Of a DNA stretch of 64,000 nucleotides, positions 53,498 through 61,147 are shown in pieces. The DNA is from CAZQQN01 sp964595485 (GTDB lineage Bacteria > Bacteroidota > Bacteroidia > CAILMK01 > CAYYUA01): assembly GCA_964595485.1 (NCBI GenBank), contig CAZQQN010000004.1, forward strand, positions 1 to 64,000. The letters run 5' to 3'. The notes beneath the pieces are model-generated. The model was not told the DNA's origin. It ran no database searches and saw only the letters and a list, made by a program, of their open reading frames with translations. A program made the translations under genes and the position numbers. Positions within the stretch are counted from its first letter, which is position 1. Each line of letters begins with the position of its first letter.

Positions 53498-54055
53498 TCA
53501 GGATTCTTTTTCAGTAGAGGTTGACTTTACAGAAGAAGCCCTTTTCTTAGGCTTTTTATAAACCGGTACGGTGGAGCAAGGCTCTCCATACATTATGCTG
53601 GTGACGAAAGGCTGAATTTTCTGGGTTAAATGTACAAAAGCACCATTTGGGATAGTTTTATCTCCACAACCCTTCAAAACGATTTTACCATCCTGGTAAT
53701 CTTCAGGATTAACACCCTGATCAATATTTTCTTTGAATACTTGGTTAAGAGCGGCCTCACTATCGCCAAAATAAACTTTTTGGGCATAAGGTTGAATTTT
53801 GGAAGCCACTGTCATATAAGCCCAAACAGGGATTATCGCATCGTTAGAACAAAAAACATGAACCAGTTTTCCTTCATACTGACTCCACTCATGTTCCTTA
53901 ACGTATTGTTTAAAATCTTGCTCCTTAAGTATCAGACCTTGATAAAGCCAATCTTTCAAGTCAAATGGCGTTAGATCCTGATCCGGCGCAAAATCTCCTA
54001 AATCAATCGTTTCTAAAGGACTTTTTGAAACTTTGTTCTCTATTGCTTCGGCCAT
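53498..54055 (-). CDS. DUF2480 family protein
   Basis: The 185-residue cytosolic protein of DUF2480 has no signal peptide. Recognisable conserved blocks are FDLKDWLYQGLILKEQDFKQ, VFCSNDAIIPVWAYM, GDKTIPNGAFVHLT and the cysteine-containing YGEPCSTVPVYKKPK near the C terminus. The function is unknown. It lies between the SurA/PpiD-like gene (22 bp) and fumC (30 bp), probably in the same minus-strand unit; no functional link is evident. Confidence 0.85.
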   Translation of the reverse strand: MAEAIENKVSKSPLETIDLGDFAPDQDLTPFDLKDWLYQGLILKEQDFKQYVKEHEWSQYEGKLVHVFCSNDAIIPVWAYMTVASKIQPYAQKVYFGDSEAALNQVFKENIDQGVNPEDYQDGKIVLKGCGDKTIPNGAFVHLTQKIQPFVTSIMYGEPCSTVPVYKKPKKRASSVKSTSTEKES

Positions 54056-54077
54056 TTTAATCAGTTTTTAAATTCAT

Positions 54078-56216
54078 TTAGTTAAATCGATACCGCATAT
54101 CTTCTATATTAGCCTCTTCTTTCATAGCTTCACGGACCCTAGCCTCCGCATTTTTTGTCAGATTACTGCTAAGATTTTCTTTTGTACTAACCAACTGCTC
54201 AGGCGGTTCAGCTCCCTGCAACCTGTTTAATTTAATTTGGTATGCTCCTTTATTACCAACAAAAGGTTCAGAAACTTGATTTTCCTGAAGCCCAAAAGCA
54301 GTTCCCACTACAGTATTTTCATTACCTAAGCCAGGAACCATAGCCTGAGAAAACTTTATATTGGGCGCTTGCTTTACTTGTTGATTTATGGTTTGCGCTA
54401 TTTCTTTTAAGCTATTGGCTGATTCATTAGCAGATTTCATACGATTAAGCACCTTATCTTCTTTCTTTTTTTCTAAAACTTTGGCCCTGACTTTACTTTT
54501 TACATCTTCTAAAGGTTGAGCTCCTTTTTTGTTTACTTTACTAAGATGCGCTATTACATACTGGTCTGATAGTTCCAGAATACCTGATAGACTGCCTTCT
54601 TGGTTTTTATAAGCCCATCTAACCAATTCTGGAGCGTTTTCCAAACCGGGAATTAAGCGTTTTGAAGGCTCAATATCTTCAGCAACCTGCTTATTCAAAC
54701 CAGCTTTTCTAACAGCTTCATCAAATTCCTTCGAAGAGGTAATGCTGGACCTGAACTCATTGGCTTTGGCATAAACGTCTTCAAAGGTTTTTTCGCTTGG
54801 GTAAATTTCACGAACCACCCTCCCAAGCTGAAAAGATTTATTCACCGGTTCTGCCGTCAATTTGACAATGTGCGTTCCAAACTTTGTATTAACCGTAAAC
54901 AACGCTCCTTTTTCATGCTGTTTGAGCCCTTCCGTAAAAGGAGGTACCATTTGACTTCCGGGAAACCAACCCAGGTCCCCTGTCTTCCCAGCTGCGGGAT
55001 CATCATTATGCTTCGCTGACATTTTCTCAAAATCAGCACCACCTTTTATATCACCAAGTACTTCCTTGGCTTTCTGTTCTGCTTTAATGGTATCTTGATT
55101 GGTAGAACCCTCGGGTTTTATTAAGATATGACTTGCCTTATAATAGGTCTGGGAAACAGGTTTTGTATTCATCAATTTAGCAATTTCATAACCGTTCTCT
55201 CCTAAATAAGGCCCGAAAACATCATTAGAATCACCGGTAAGCACACTATCTCTTATTGGTTCAGGTATTTGGCCCGGTGAAAGGTAGGTAGAGTCAAAAG
55301 GCTCATCACTTTGTAATTCTACAAAGCTCGAATCCCGGCTTCTTTTCTTGAACTCGCGCTTTAACTCTTTTAATTTATTAAAGATTACGGCAGAATCACT
55401 GGCTGTCGGATTAACGTCAAAAACTACGTATTCCAGACTTCGGCTGGCTTCTGTCTTATAGTCCGATTTGTTCTTGTTGTAATACTGCCGAATAGCATCT
55501 TCTGTGACTGCAATGGCTGAGTCAGCAATAGATCGCTGCTGTAAGGATAAATAATCAATCGATGCTACTTGATTTTTATTCATGAATTGCTTCCTTGCCT
55601 CAAGATCCGTTACATGAAAGCTTTTCTTGATCAAATTAAAAAACTTACTCCGCTCCCTTTGGCGGGCAAGGTTTTGTTCGAGTTTAACCCATTGCTCTTT
55701 TCGCTTTTTCAATTGCTCAACTTGCCGTTGGGTGGCTTCACTTGGCAGTCCTCTTTTGATTTGTTGTTTAAAGCGTCTGAAATTCTTTTTATTATACCTT
55801 CCGGACTCATCTGTAAACAATCTTCTAACGCTAGGATGCGGGTCATTGACTTCAATAAAATCACTTAGTTCTTTATTCGTAACTCGCAATGCTAAAGCTT
55901 CCTGCTCAGCTTTAAAAAGCTTATCAAAAACCAATTGATTCCAGGCATCATCCTGAGCTGATGCCAAAATACGATCATTAAGTTCTTGCGTCCTTCTTCT
56001 TTGTTTGTACCTGTTTTTAATTTCCTCCACCTTTTCGCGAAAATCCTCAATGGTAATCTTATCCTCATTGATTACACCTACAGCATTCTTGGGGCTTTCC
56101 CTAAAAAGCGAGCGATTACTTTTTAATAAATCACTTAAAACAAAAGCCACAATTGCTGCCCCAATGATAATGAGAACCAAACCTGATCTTTTCCTGATTT
56201 CTCCAATAGCTGCCAT
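54078..56216 (-). CDS. SurA/PpiD-like peptidyl-prolyl isomerase
   Basis: The 712-residue membrane-anchored periplasmic chaperone has one N-terminal membrane helix (about residues 12-31, GLVLIIIGAAIVAFVLSDLL), SurA-N-like helical segments, and a parvulin domain at about 360-460 (YKASHILIKPEG, GDLGWFPGSQMVPPFTEGLK, GTHIVKLT). The overall plan is that of PpiD. It probably helps outer-membrane and secreted proteins fold after Sec export. It lies 25 bp downstream of the coiled-coil gene and 22 bp upstream of DUF2480. Confidence 0.9.
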   Translation of the reverse strand: MAAIGEIRKRSGLVLIIIGAAIVAFVLSDLLKSNRSLFRESPKNAVGVINEDKITIEDFREKVEEIKNRYKQRRRTQELNDRILASAQDDAWNQLVFDKLFKAEQEALALRVTNKELSDFIEVNDPHPSVRRLFTDESGRYNKKNFRRFKQQIKRGLPSEATQRQVEQLKKRKEQWVKLEQNLARQRERSKFFNLIKKSFHVTDLEARKQFMNKNQVASIDYLSLQQRSIADSAIAVTEDAIRQYYNKNKSDYKTEASRSLEYVVFDVNPTASDSAVIFNKLKELKREFKKRSRDSSFVELQSDEPFDSTYLSPGQIPEPIRDSVLTGDSNDVFGPYLGENGYEIAKLMNTKPVSQTYYKASHILIKPEGSTNQDTIKAEQKAKEVLGDIKGGADFEKMSAKHNDDPAAGKTGDLGWFPGSQMVPPFTEGLKQHEKGALFTVNTKFGTHIVKLTAEPVNKSFQLGRVVREIYPSEKTFEDVYAKANEFRSSITSSKEFDEAVRKAGLNKQVAEDIEPSKRLIPGLENAPELVRWAYKNQEGSLSGILELSDQYVIAHLSKVNKKGAQPLEDVKSKVRAKVLEKKKEDKVLNRMKSANESANSLKEIAQTINQQVKQAPNIKFSQAMVPGLGNENTVVGTAFGLQENQVSEPFVGNKGAYQIKLNRLQGAEPPEQLVSTKENLSSNLTKNAEARVREAMKEEANIEDMRYRFN

Positions 56217-56241
56217 GAATACTGATTAGCTGTATTTAATT

Positions 56242-57231
56242 TTAAAATATCCCTAAAAAACCGGATTTAAGCTCAAACTTTTCTTCGCCCACTAAATAAC
56301 CTTTCCTGGTAAAGAGCTGCATTTTATATTTACCTTCCGGGAATTCGCCTTTTCTTGACCAATAAGCACAATGTTCTTTGTCTTTATTTTGGTATTTAAC
56401 CTTTTGGGTAAAAGTATAGAGAGTGGTATCATTTTTATAGGTAAATTGACCTCCGCCACGGCTTTGAATATAAATCGTTTCACCTTTTGGATTGATAAGA
56501 CGAATGATCATCTGTCGAGCACCCTTATCAGCAATCGGGTTTTCCTGAAAATTGAAACAAACCTTTAGCTGATCAATTTTATTGGTGTTATTCGTTTCTT
56601 TCTTGTCGCCACTATTCTTTATTTTTATACCCGTTATTCGCGCTTCTTTCAGTTTTAGCCTGGAACCTTTGGCAACCTTATTTTCTAATTCAACATTTTC
56701 ATCTTTCAGCTTACTCTTTTCTTGCTTGGTTTCCCTCACCTCCGTTCTTAGGTTGTAATTTTCTTCCCTAAGCTGCTTGTTAACCCTTATAAGGGAATCA
56801 ATTTTAGTTTGATATTTTTTCTTGTAGTACCGCAACCGCTCTAATTGTTCCCTGGCTTTCTGGTACCGCTGGACGGAGATTTGTTTTTCCCTCGCTAACT
56901 TCTTTATTTTAGCGGCTTGCTGTTCGATCTTACTATTTCTTTTAGCAATCAGAGAATCAAGCCGTTCATTGGTTCCCTTAAGCTTACTATTTTTGTCTTT
57001 GACTTCAGTAAGTTCTTGTTCTAAGTCTTTTTTCAAATTCTCGGTTGATATTAGTGCATCTTGTGTTTCCTTCGCTTCTTGCTTCTTATTAAAGTACATA
57101 TACCCCAAAAATCCGTTCAAGAGTACAAGCAATCCAACAACAACTAACAGGATTTGGCGTCTTTTACGCCCTTTATCCTGAGCTAATTGTTCAGGATCTT
57201 TACTTGCATAACTGTTATTTTCATCAGCCAT
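56242..57231 (-). CDS. Membrane-anchored coiled-coil protein of unknown function
   Basis: The 329-residue protein has a charged N terminus, one membrane helix (about 27-48, ILLVVVGLLVLLNGFLGYMY), a long coiled coil (about 55-185) rich in Lys, Glu, Arg and Gln, and a C-terminal beta-rich domain (about 195-329, ITGIKIKNSGDKKETNNTNK, VCFNFQENPIADKGARQMII, GKYKMQLFTRKGYLVGEEKF). The C-terminal part looks like a small Ig-like domain. I do not recognise a family. It precedes the SurA/PpiD-like gene by 25 bp, which points to a periplasmic envelope role. Confidence 0.75.
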   Translation of the reverse strand: MADENNSYASKDPEQLAQDKGRKRRQILLVVVGLLVLLNGFLGYMYFNKKQEAKETQDALISTENLKKDLEQELTEVKDKNSKLKGTNERLDSLIAKRNSKIEQQAAKIKKLAREKQISVQRYQKAREQLERLRYYKKKYQTKIDSLIRVNKQLREENYNLRTEVRETKQEKSKLKDENVELENKVAKGSRLKLKEARITGIKIKNSGDKKETNNTNKIDQLKVCFNFQENPIADKGARQMIIRLINPKGETIYIQSRGGGQFTYKNDTTLYTFTQKVKYQNKDKEHCAYWSRKGEFPEGKYKMQLFTRKGYLVGEEKFELKSGFLGIF

Positions 57232-57288
57232 AATGTTGGTGATTTAGCTTGTGATCAACATCCTCAAAATTATAAATCAGCCTGCTCT

Positions 57289-57708
57289 TTAAAAAATTTC
57301 AAGGCTGGAAAAGAAGAACCCTGATTCACGATTTGCATTATCATCCGAATCAGAACCGTGCACAGCATTAGCCTGAATAGACTTTGCAAATTGAGCACGA
57401 ATAGTTCCCTGTTCGGCTTTCGCTGGATCGGTTGCCCCAATTAGTTTGCGGAAATCCTCGACAGCGTTGTCTTTTTCTAAAACCATGGCAATGATCGGTT
57501 CTGAGGCCATGTATTCGGTTAAATCATGAAAGAAGGATCTTTCGCTGTGAACTGAATAAAACTGCTGAGCTTTTTCCAATGATAGTTGGGTTTGTTTAAG
57601 GGCTTTAATTTCAAATCCTGCTTTGATTACCTGGTGTATTATTGATCCGGTATGCCCTTCTTTAACCGAATCAGGTTTAATAAGTGCTAAAGTCCTGTGT
57701 TGAGCCAT
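57289..57708 (-). CDS. ndk: Nucleoside-diphosphate kinase
   Basis: Ndk transfers the gamma phosphate between nucleoside triphosphates and diphosphates. The 139-residue protein has ALIKPDSVKEGHTGSII, RSFFHDLTEYM, LIGATDPAKAEQGTIRAQF and the active-site histidine in NAVHGSDSDDNANRE. A strong promoter lies at 57728-57760. Confidence 0.96.
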   Translation of the reverse strand: MAQHRTLALIKPDSVKEGHTGSIIHQVIKAGFEIKALKQTQLSLEKAQQFYSVHSERSFFHDLTEYMASEPIIAMVLEKDNAVEDFRKLIGATDPAKAEQGTIRAQFAKSIQANAVHGSDSDDNANRESGFFFSSLEIF

Positions 57709-57727
57709 TTATGTCAAATTTTAAGTA

Positions 57728-57760
57728 CAAAAATACCCTTATTTTCCAGAATTAACCAAA
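57728..57760 (-). promoter_or_regulatory. Promoter of ndk
   Basis: On the minus strand, TTTG (57760-57757), a 21-bp spacer and TATTTTTG (57735-57728) match TTTG/TAnnTTTG. It lies 20 bp before the ndk start codon. Confidence 0.7.
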
Positions 57761-57852
57761 AAGCATTGATCTCCATTGAGGAAGATCATGACAAGTAGGG
57801 ATTATATATGCTTGCTAAAAATTAAAATTGTTATGACTTGGAAAGAAGAAGC

Positions 57853-58014
57853 TTAAGTATTGAAATGACTGCTATTATCATTTCTTCCATTCTCCCGCTC
57901 ATCCCGATCTTTCATTTTTTGCTTTAAAATGATTGAGCGTTTTTTAATATGGTGCCAAACCCACATTGAGAAAAAGAATAAAACCAAAAAAATAAGGAGC
58001 GCAAAGAAAATCAT
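57853..58014 (-). CDS. Small single-helix membrane protein, 53 residues
   Basis: A short ORF (ATG at 58014-58012, TAA at 57855-57853) encodes 53 residues: a very hydrophobic N-terminal helix (MIFFALLIFLVLFFFSMWVW), then a basic stretch (HHIKKRSIILKQKMK) and an acidic or polar tail with many Asn. The helix-then-basic pattern is typical of real one-pass inner-membrane proteins. It sits between the 112-residue gene and ndk, on the same strand as both. No family is recognised. Confidence 0.5.
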   Translation of the reverse strand: MIFFALLIFLVLFFFSMWVWHHIKKRSIILKQKMKDRDERENGRNDNSSHFNT

Positions 58015-58057
58015 TGCTTTAAGGAATTTTTAAATGCTAGGCCAATGGAAAATACGC

Positions 58058-58396
58058 TTAATTCAGACTAAATGAGCCTAACATACGGGATTGATATCCT
58101 TTTTTAAGTTCAGCAACATCTACCCAACTTGTCTTCAGGCCATCATCTACAAGGAGAACATCATCAAAAGCCCCATTTAATACACGCGATGCTGAAACCG
58201 GCTGATCCCTGTATAAAAGTTCGGATTCCGCAATATGAGACTCCGCTTCATTAGCATGATAGGCGATATTTTCGTCTTCCATTACCCGAGTAATAGCATT
58301 CTGGAAGAAAACCTCCGTATCTTGCTCCTCTTTGCGCCTAACTACTGCAAATGAGCATAAAACAGCTATGGTAAGGATTAGGGTGAATTTTTTCAT
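58058..58396 (-). CDS. Small exported protein of unknown function
   Basis: The 112-residue protein has a signal peptide-like N terminus (MKKFTLILTIAVLCSFAVV, no clear cleavage box). The rest is acidic and helical (TEVFFQNAITRVMEDENIAY, then SWVDVAELKKGYQSRMLGSF). I do not recognise the family. The start is the ATG at 58396. It is separated by 91 bp from the TPR lipoprotein gene upstream. Confidence 0.6.
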   Translation of the reverse strand: MKKFTLILTIAVLCSFAVVRRKEEQDTEVFFQNAITRVMEDENIAYHANEAESHIAESELLYRDQPVSASRVLNGAFDDVLLVDDGLKTSWVDVAELKKGYQSRMLGSFSLN

Positions 58397-58487
58397 TAGA
58401 TAATAAATTTAGCAACGACTCTTACATAAAATGCAGAGGGAGCAAAAAGGTTCGCTGAACTCAAGGATATTAAAATTACTGGCATTA

Positions 58488-59039
58488 TTAATTTAAAGAA
58501 TCATGTTGATTACCCGCAGACTCTTCACGCATTTCCCTTGCTTTTTCTAATTGCTCTTTGGTAGACATTCCGAGGGTTTCCAAGGATATTTCGACATCCT
58601 CTGCAACTTCATGTTCAGGATACTTTTCAAGGAACTTTTCATATTTTGCGCGAGCAGATTCTTGCTGACCGATTTTCTGGTACATAAAACCCTGTTTAAA
58701 TAGAGCAAAAGGTGCCATTTTGTGTTCGGGAAATTCGTCCCTCAGTTGTTCTAAATTTTCAAAAGCTTTCTTTTTATTACCCAGGTAATTGAAATGATAA
58801 TTAGCTACGGTATACAAATATTTGGGCGTCATCGTGTCGTTAGGGTAATCCTGAACGTAGCCATTTATATGCGCCACCAACTTTTTAGCATCCTGCTTCA
58901 TTGCATCCTTTTTAGAGCGGGTCTGCAAAGAGTCACGGAAATTACTGATTGCTTCTCGCTGGGCTTTTTTCCCTGACGATCCATCACAACCGTAAAAAAC
59001 AATCAATAATAGATTGAGTAAGAAAAATAAATAACGCAT
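58488..59039 (-). CDS. TPR-repeat lipoprotein
   Basis: The 183-residue lipoprotein has a signal sequence ending in FYGC (lipobox cysteine at residue 18). Its mature part has at least two TPR-type units (YLYTVANYHFNYLGNKKKAF, ALFKQGFMYQKIGQQESARA). It resembles small TPR lipoproteins related to BamD or YbgF, but is shorter. The function is unknown. It is 23 bp downstream of the ChaN-like gene and probably co-transcribed. Confidence 0.8.
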   Translation of the reverse strand: MRYLFFLLNLLLIVFYGCDGSSGKKAQREAISNFRDSLQTRSKKDAMKQDAKKLVAHINGYVQDYPNDTMTPKYLYTVANYHFNYLGNKKKAFENLEQLRDEFPEHKMAPFALFKQGFMYQKIGQQESARAKYEKFLEKYPEHEVAEDVEISLETLGMSTKEQLEKAREMREESAGNQHDSLN

Positions 59040-59062
59040 TTAGAGCCCTTTATCAAGCAAAA

Positions 59063-59926
59063 TTAATAAGTTTTGGTCATATTGTCGGGTGTACAAATGA
59101 CAAAATCAGCCTCTCCTTTATGCCCTTTTTCAAGAGTCTTCAAACTTTCCTGATAAACATTAGCAATTGTCAAAACATCCAATTCAGGGGCTTCCTGTCT
59201 TAGGTACCACTGAATTCCGGTTTTTTTATTACTGTGAAAGTTTCCGTTGAAGTGAAGAAAGACACTCTCTTCATCCGAATACTCAATTATAAAATGGCCC
59301 ATTGTAGCATCCTTGACTGCTTGGGCTTCCGCTAAATATTGCATTTCGCCCCCATGCGTTCCCATCTTGGTCATTTTTTGATAGCCTGGCAGATCTTTAT
59401 TTATTCTTATTGGTAAAGGGTGGAAAAATTGCTCACCTTCCTCCTTAAATGTATCAAGCGCTTTGGAACCATTGTAAGCCACATAATTCGCATAGCGCCT
59501 TGGAATATTAGTGCCAATAAATGGTAGCCCTTTTGATTTAGCAAACTTAACAAGCGGTTTATAGTCCGTTTCATAATTATCCCATAGTTTCGCTTCCCGC
59601 TCAAAGAATTTGGTTTTAATAAGCCCATCAAGGTACTCATTTAAAATCTTTTGATCATCCCTTTCAAACATCTCAGCTCCTAAAATCAAACTATCTCCCA
59701 ATTCTTGGTAAAGGGAACCGGCTAAATCCCGCTGAAGCCAATGTGCAACAGGATTGTTATGCTGTTCTCCAAAAAGTACTACATCCGCATTCTCAGCTTT
59801 TGTCAGAAGGTCCTCATAAGTAGCTTTATCCCCGTTGCCTAAAAAGATTTGATAAGCAGGCTTCCTGGCTCCTGATATAACAATCGTAATAAAGCAGGTT
59901 ATCAGAATAATTAAGAAATTTCTCAT
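59063..59926 (-). CDS. ChaN-like haem-binding protein (DUF399 family)
   Basis: The 287-residue exported protein resembles the ChaN/DUF399 family, which binds haem and is involved in iron uptake in some bacteria. Marks are DVVLFGEQHNNPVAHWLQRD, LGAEMFERDDQKIL, GLPFIGTNIPRRYAN and TMGHFIIEY, with histidines and a fold of the EreA/ChaN type. The N terminus (MRNFLIILITCFITIVISG) is a signal sequence. A -7 box TATTTTTG at 59959-59952 (minus strand) lies between this ATG and an upstream in-frame ATG at 59974, so the start at 59926 is chosen. No iron-uptake genes are adjacent. Confidence 0.85.
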   Translation of the reverse strand: MRNFLIILITCFITIVISGARKPAYQIFLGNGDKATYEDLLTKAENADVVLFGEQHNNPVAHWLQRDLAGSLYQELGDSLILGAEMFERDDQKILNEYLDGLIKTKFFEREAKLWDNYETDYKPLVKFAKSKGLPFIGTNIPRRYANYVAYNGSKALDTFKEEGEQFFHPLPIRINKDLPGYQKMTKMGTHGGEMQYLAEAQAVKDATMGHFIIEYSDEESVFLHFNGNFHSNKKTGIQWYLRQEAPELDVLTIANVYQESLKTLEKGHKGEADFVICTPDNMTKTY

Positions 59927-59951
59927 CGCGGTTTCACTTTGCTTAATGCCA

Positions 59952-59959
59952 CAAAAATA
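59952..59959 (-). promoter_or_regulatory. -7 box before the ChaN-like gene
   Basis: TATTTTTG on the minus strand fits TAnnTTTG and is 25 bp upstream of the chosen ATG at 59926. It lies inside the longer frame beginning at 59974, so it argues for the shorter start. A TTTG occurs only 12 bp upstream, too close for a standard -33 element. Confidence 0.45.
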
Positions 59960-60054
59960 CCCATTATAAGCCAAAAATGATTTATTAGTAAAGAGTTAAT
60001 AAGCAAAGCATAAATTATTCTTTAAATTCGTTCAAAATCCAAAACAAAAGCCAT

Positions 60055-61032
60055 TTGCAATACCAACGAGAAGATTTAGCTTATTTTCCTTATCAAATCG
60101 AATATGCTTTAAGCTACTATCAACCGCATCAATTCAAAGCAAACCAATTCAACCATATTGTGATAGGTGGGCTTGGCGGATCGGGAATTGCAGGCCATTT
60201 CATAAAGCATTACTTTTATGACAAAGCTACCATACCAATACAAGTCATATCGGATTATGCTTTACCAAATTATGTGAATGAGCATTCCCTGGTTATTCTT
60301 AGCTCTTATTCTGGTAACACAGAAGAAACCTTAGCACTTGCTGAAACAGCTAAAGGTAAAGGTTCAACCATAATCGTGGTAACAACTGGGGGAAAGTTGG
60401 CTGAAATGGCTAAAACAAACAGTTGGTTAATTTTTTACCCTGAGCCCGGTTTTCAGCCCAGAATGGCCCTCGGATATTCGCTTACCTACCTTTTTCTGAT
60501 TTTAAGTGATTACTTCGAGCTTGATTTAGCCAATCCATTAGCTCAGGTTGCCCGTGAAACTAAAGATACAGAAGCTTGGATAGGCAAGGCAAAAGCGTAT
60601 TTCAGAAACTTGTCTGATAAAGTAGACCACAAATTCATCGCCTTAACGGACCTAAAATCCTACCCAATAGGTTTGCGCTTTTGTCAGCAAATGCAGGAAA
60701 ATGCTAAATCGGAAGCATTTGTCCACTGTATACCCGAGGCTAACCACAACGTTATCGAATCTTATTACGATGATATGAAATCAGTTTTTCTTTGTTTCAA
60801 TACGCAAGAAAATTCGAGGGTTAGCTTGAGATTTAATTTCCTGAAAGATCTCCTCGAACAAAATGGCAATACTGTTCAAGAGATAAGCATTGAAGATGCT
60901 TCCATTCAATCAATTTTGCGTACCACTTTTCTAATGGATTGGATAGCCTTATTAACCGCAGACCAGAAAGGGGTCAATTCATTGGAAATCCCGAATATTC
61001 AAGCATTGAAAACCGCTCTGAAAAATTCCTGA
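60055..61032 (+). CDS. Phosphosugar isomerase with SIS domains (bifunctional phosphoglucose/phosphomannose isomerase type)
   Basis: The 325-residue protein contains SIS-fold sugar-binding motifs GGLGGSGIAGHFIKHYF and LSSYSGNTEETLALAE and the C-terminal PGI/PMI-type tail (EANHNVIESYYDD, DWIALLTADQKGVNSLEIPN). It should interconvert glucose, fructose and mannose 6-phosphates; the small archaeal-type bifunctional PGI/PMI enzymes have this layout. Translation starts at a TTG at 60055. It is divergent from the ChaN-like gene and is followed by the TPR-CHAT gene after 115 bp. Confidence 0.85.
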   Translation: MQYQREDLAYFPYQIEYALSYYQPHQFKANQFNHIVIGGLGGSGIAGHFIKHYFYDKATIPIQVISDYALPNYVNEHSLVILSSYSGNTEETLALAETAKGKGSTIIVVTTGGKLAEMAKTNSWLIFYPEPGFQPRMALGYSLTYLFLILSDYFELDLANPLAQVARETKDTEAWIGKAKAYFRNLSDKVDHKFIALTDLKSYPIGLRFCQQMQENAKSEAFVHCIPEANHNVIESYYDDMKSVFLCFNTQENSRVSLRFNFLKDLLEQNGNTVQEISIEDASIQSILRTTFLMDWIALLTADQKGVNSLEIPNIQALKTALKNS

Positions 61033-61147
61033 TTATTTGATAAAAAACCTCCGTTCGGTGTGTATGAAGATCAATAAACAAAATACATTTTAGTACAACA
61101 AAAAAGCCTTATTTTAGCAATCTTTTTAAGTTCCAATAAAACTTCTC

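Noticed and set aside
55569..55938. Two overlapping plus-strand ORFs opposite the SurA/PpiD-like gene
   Set aside because: Complementary shadows of the coiled region, with no start context or domain.
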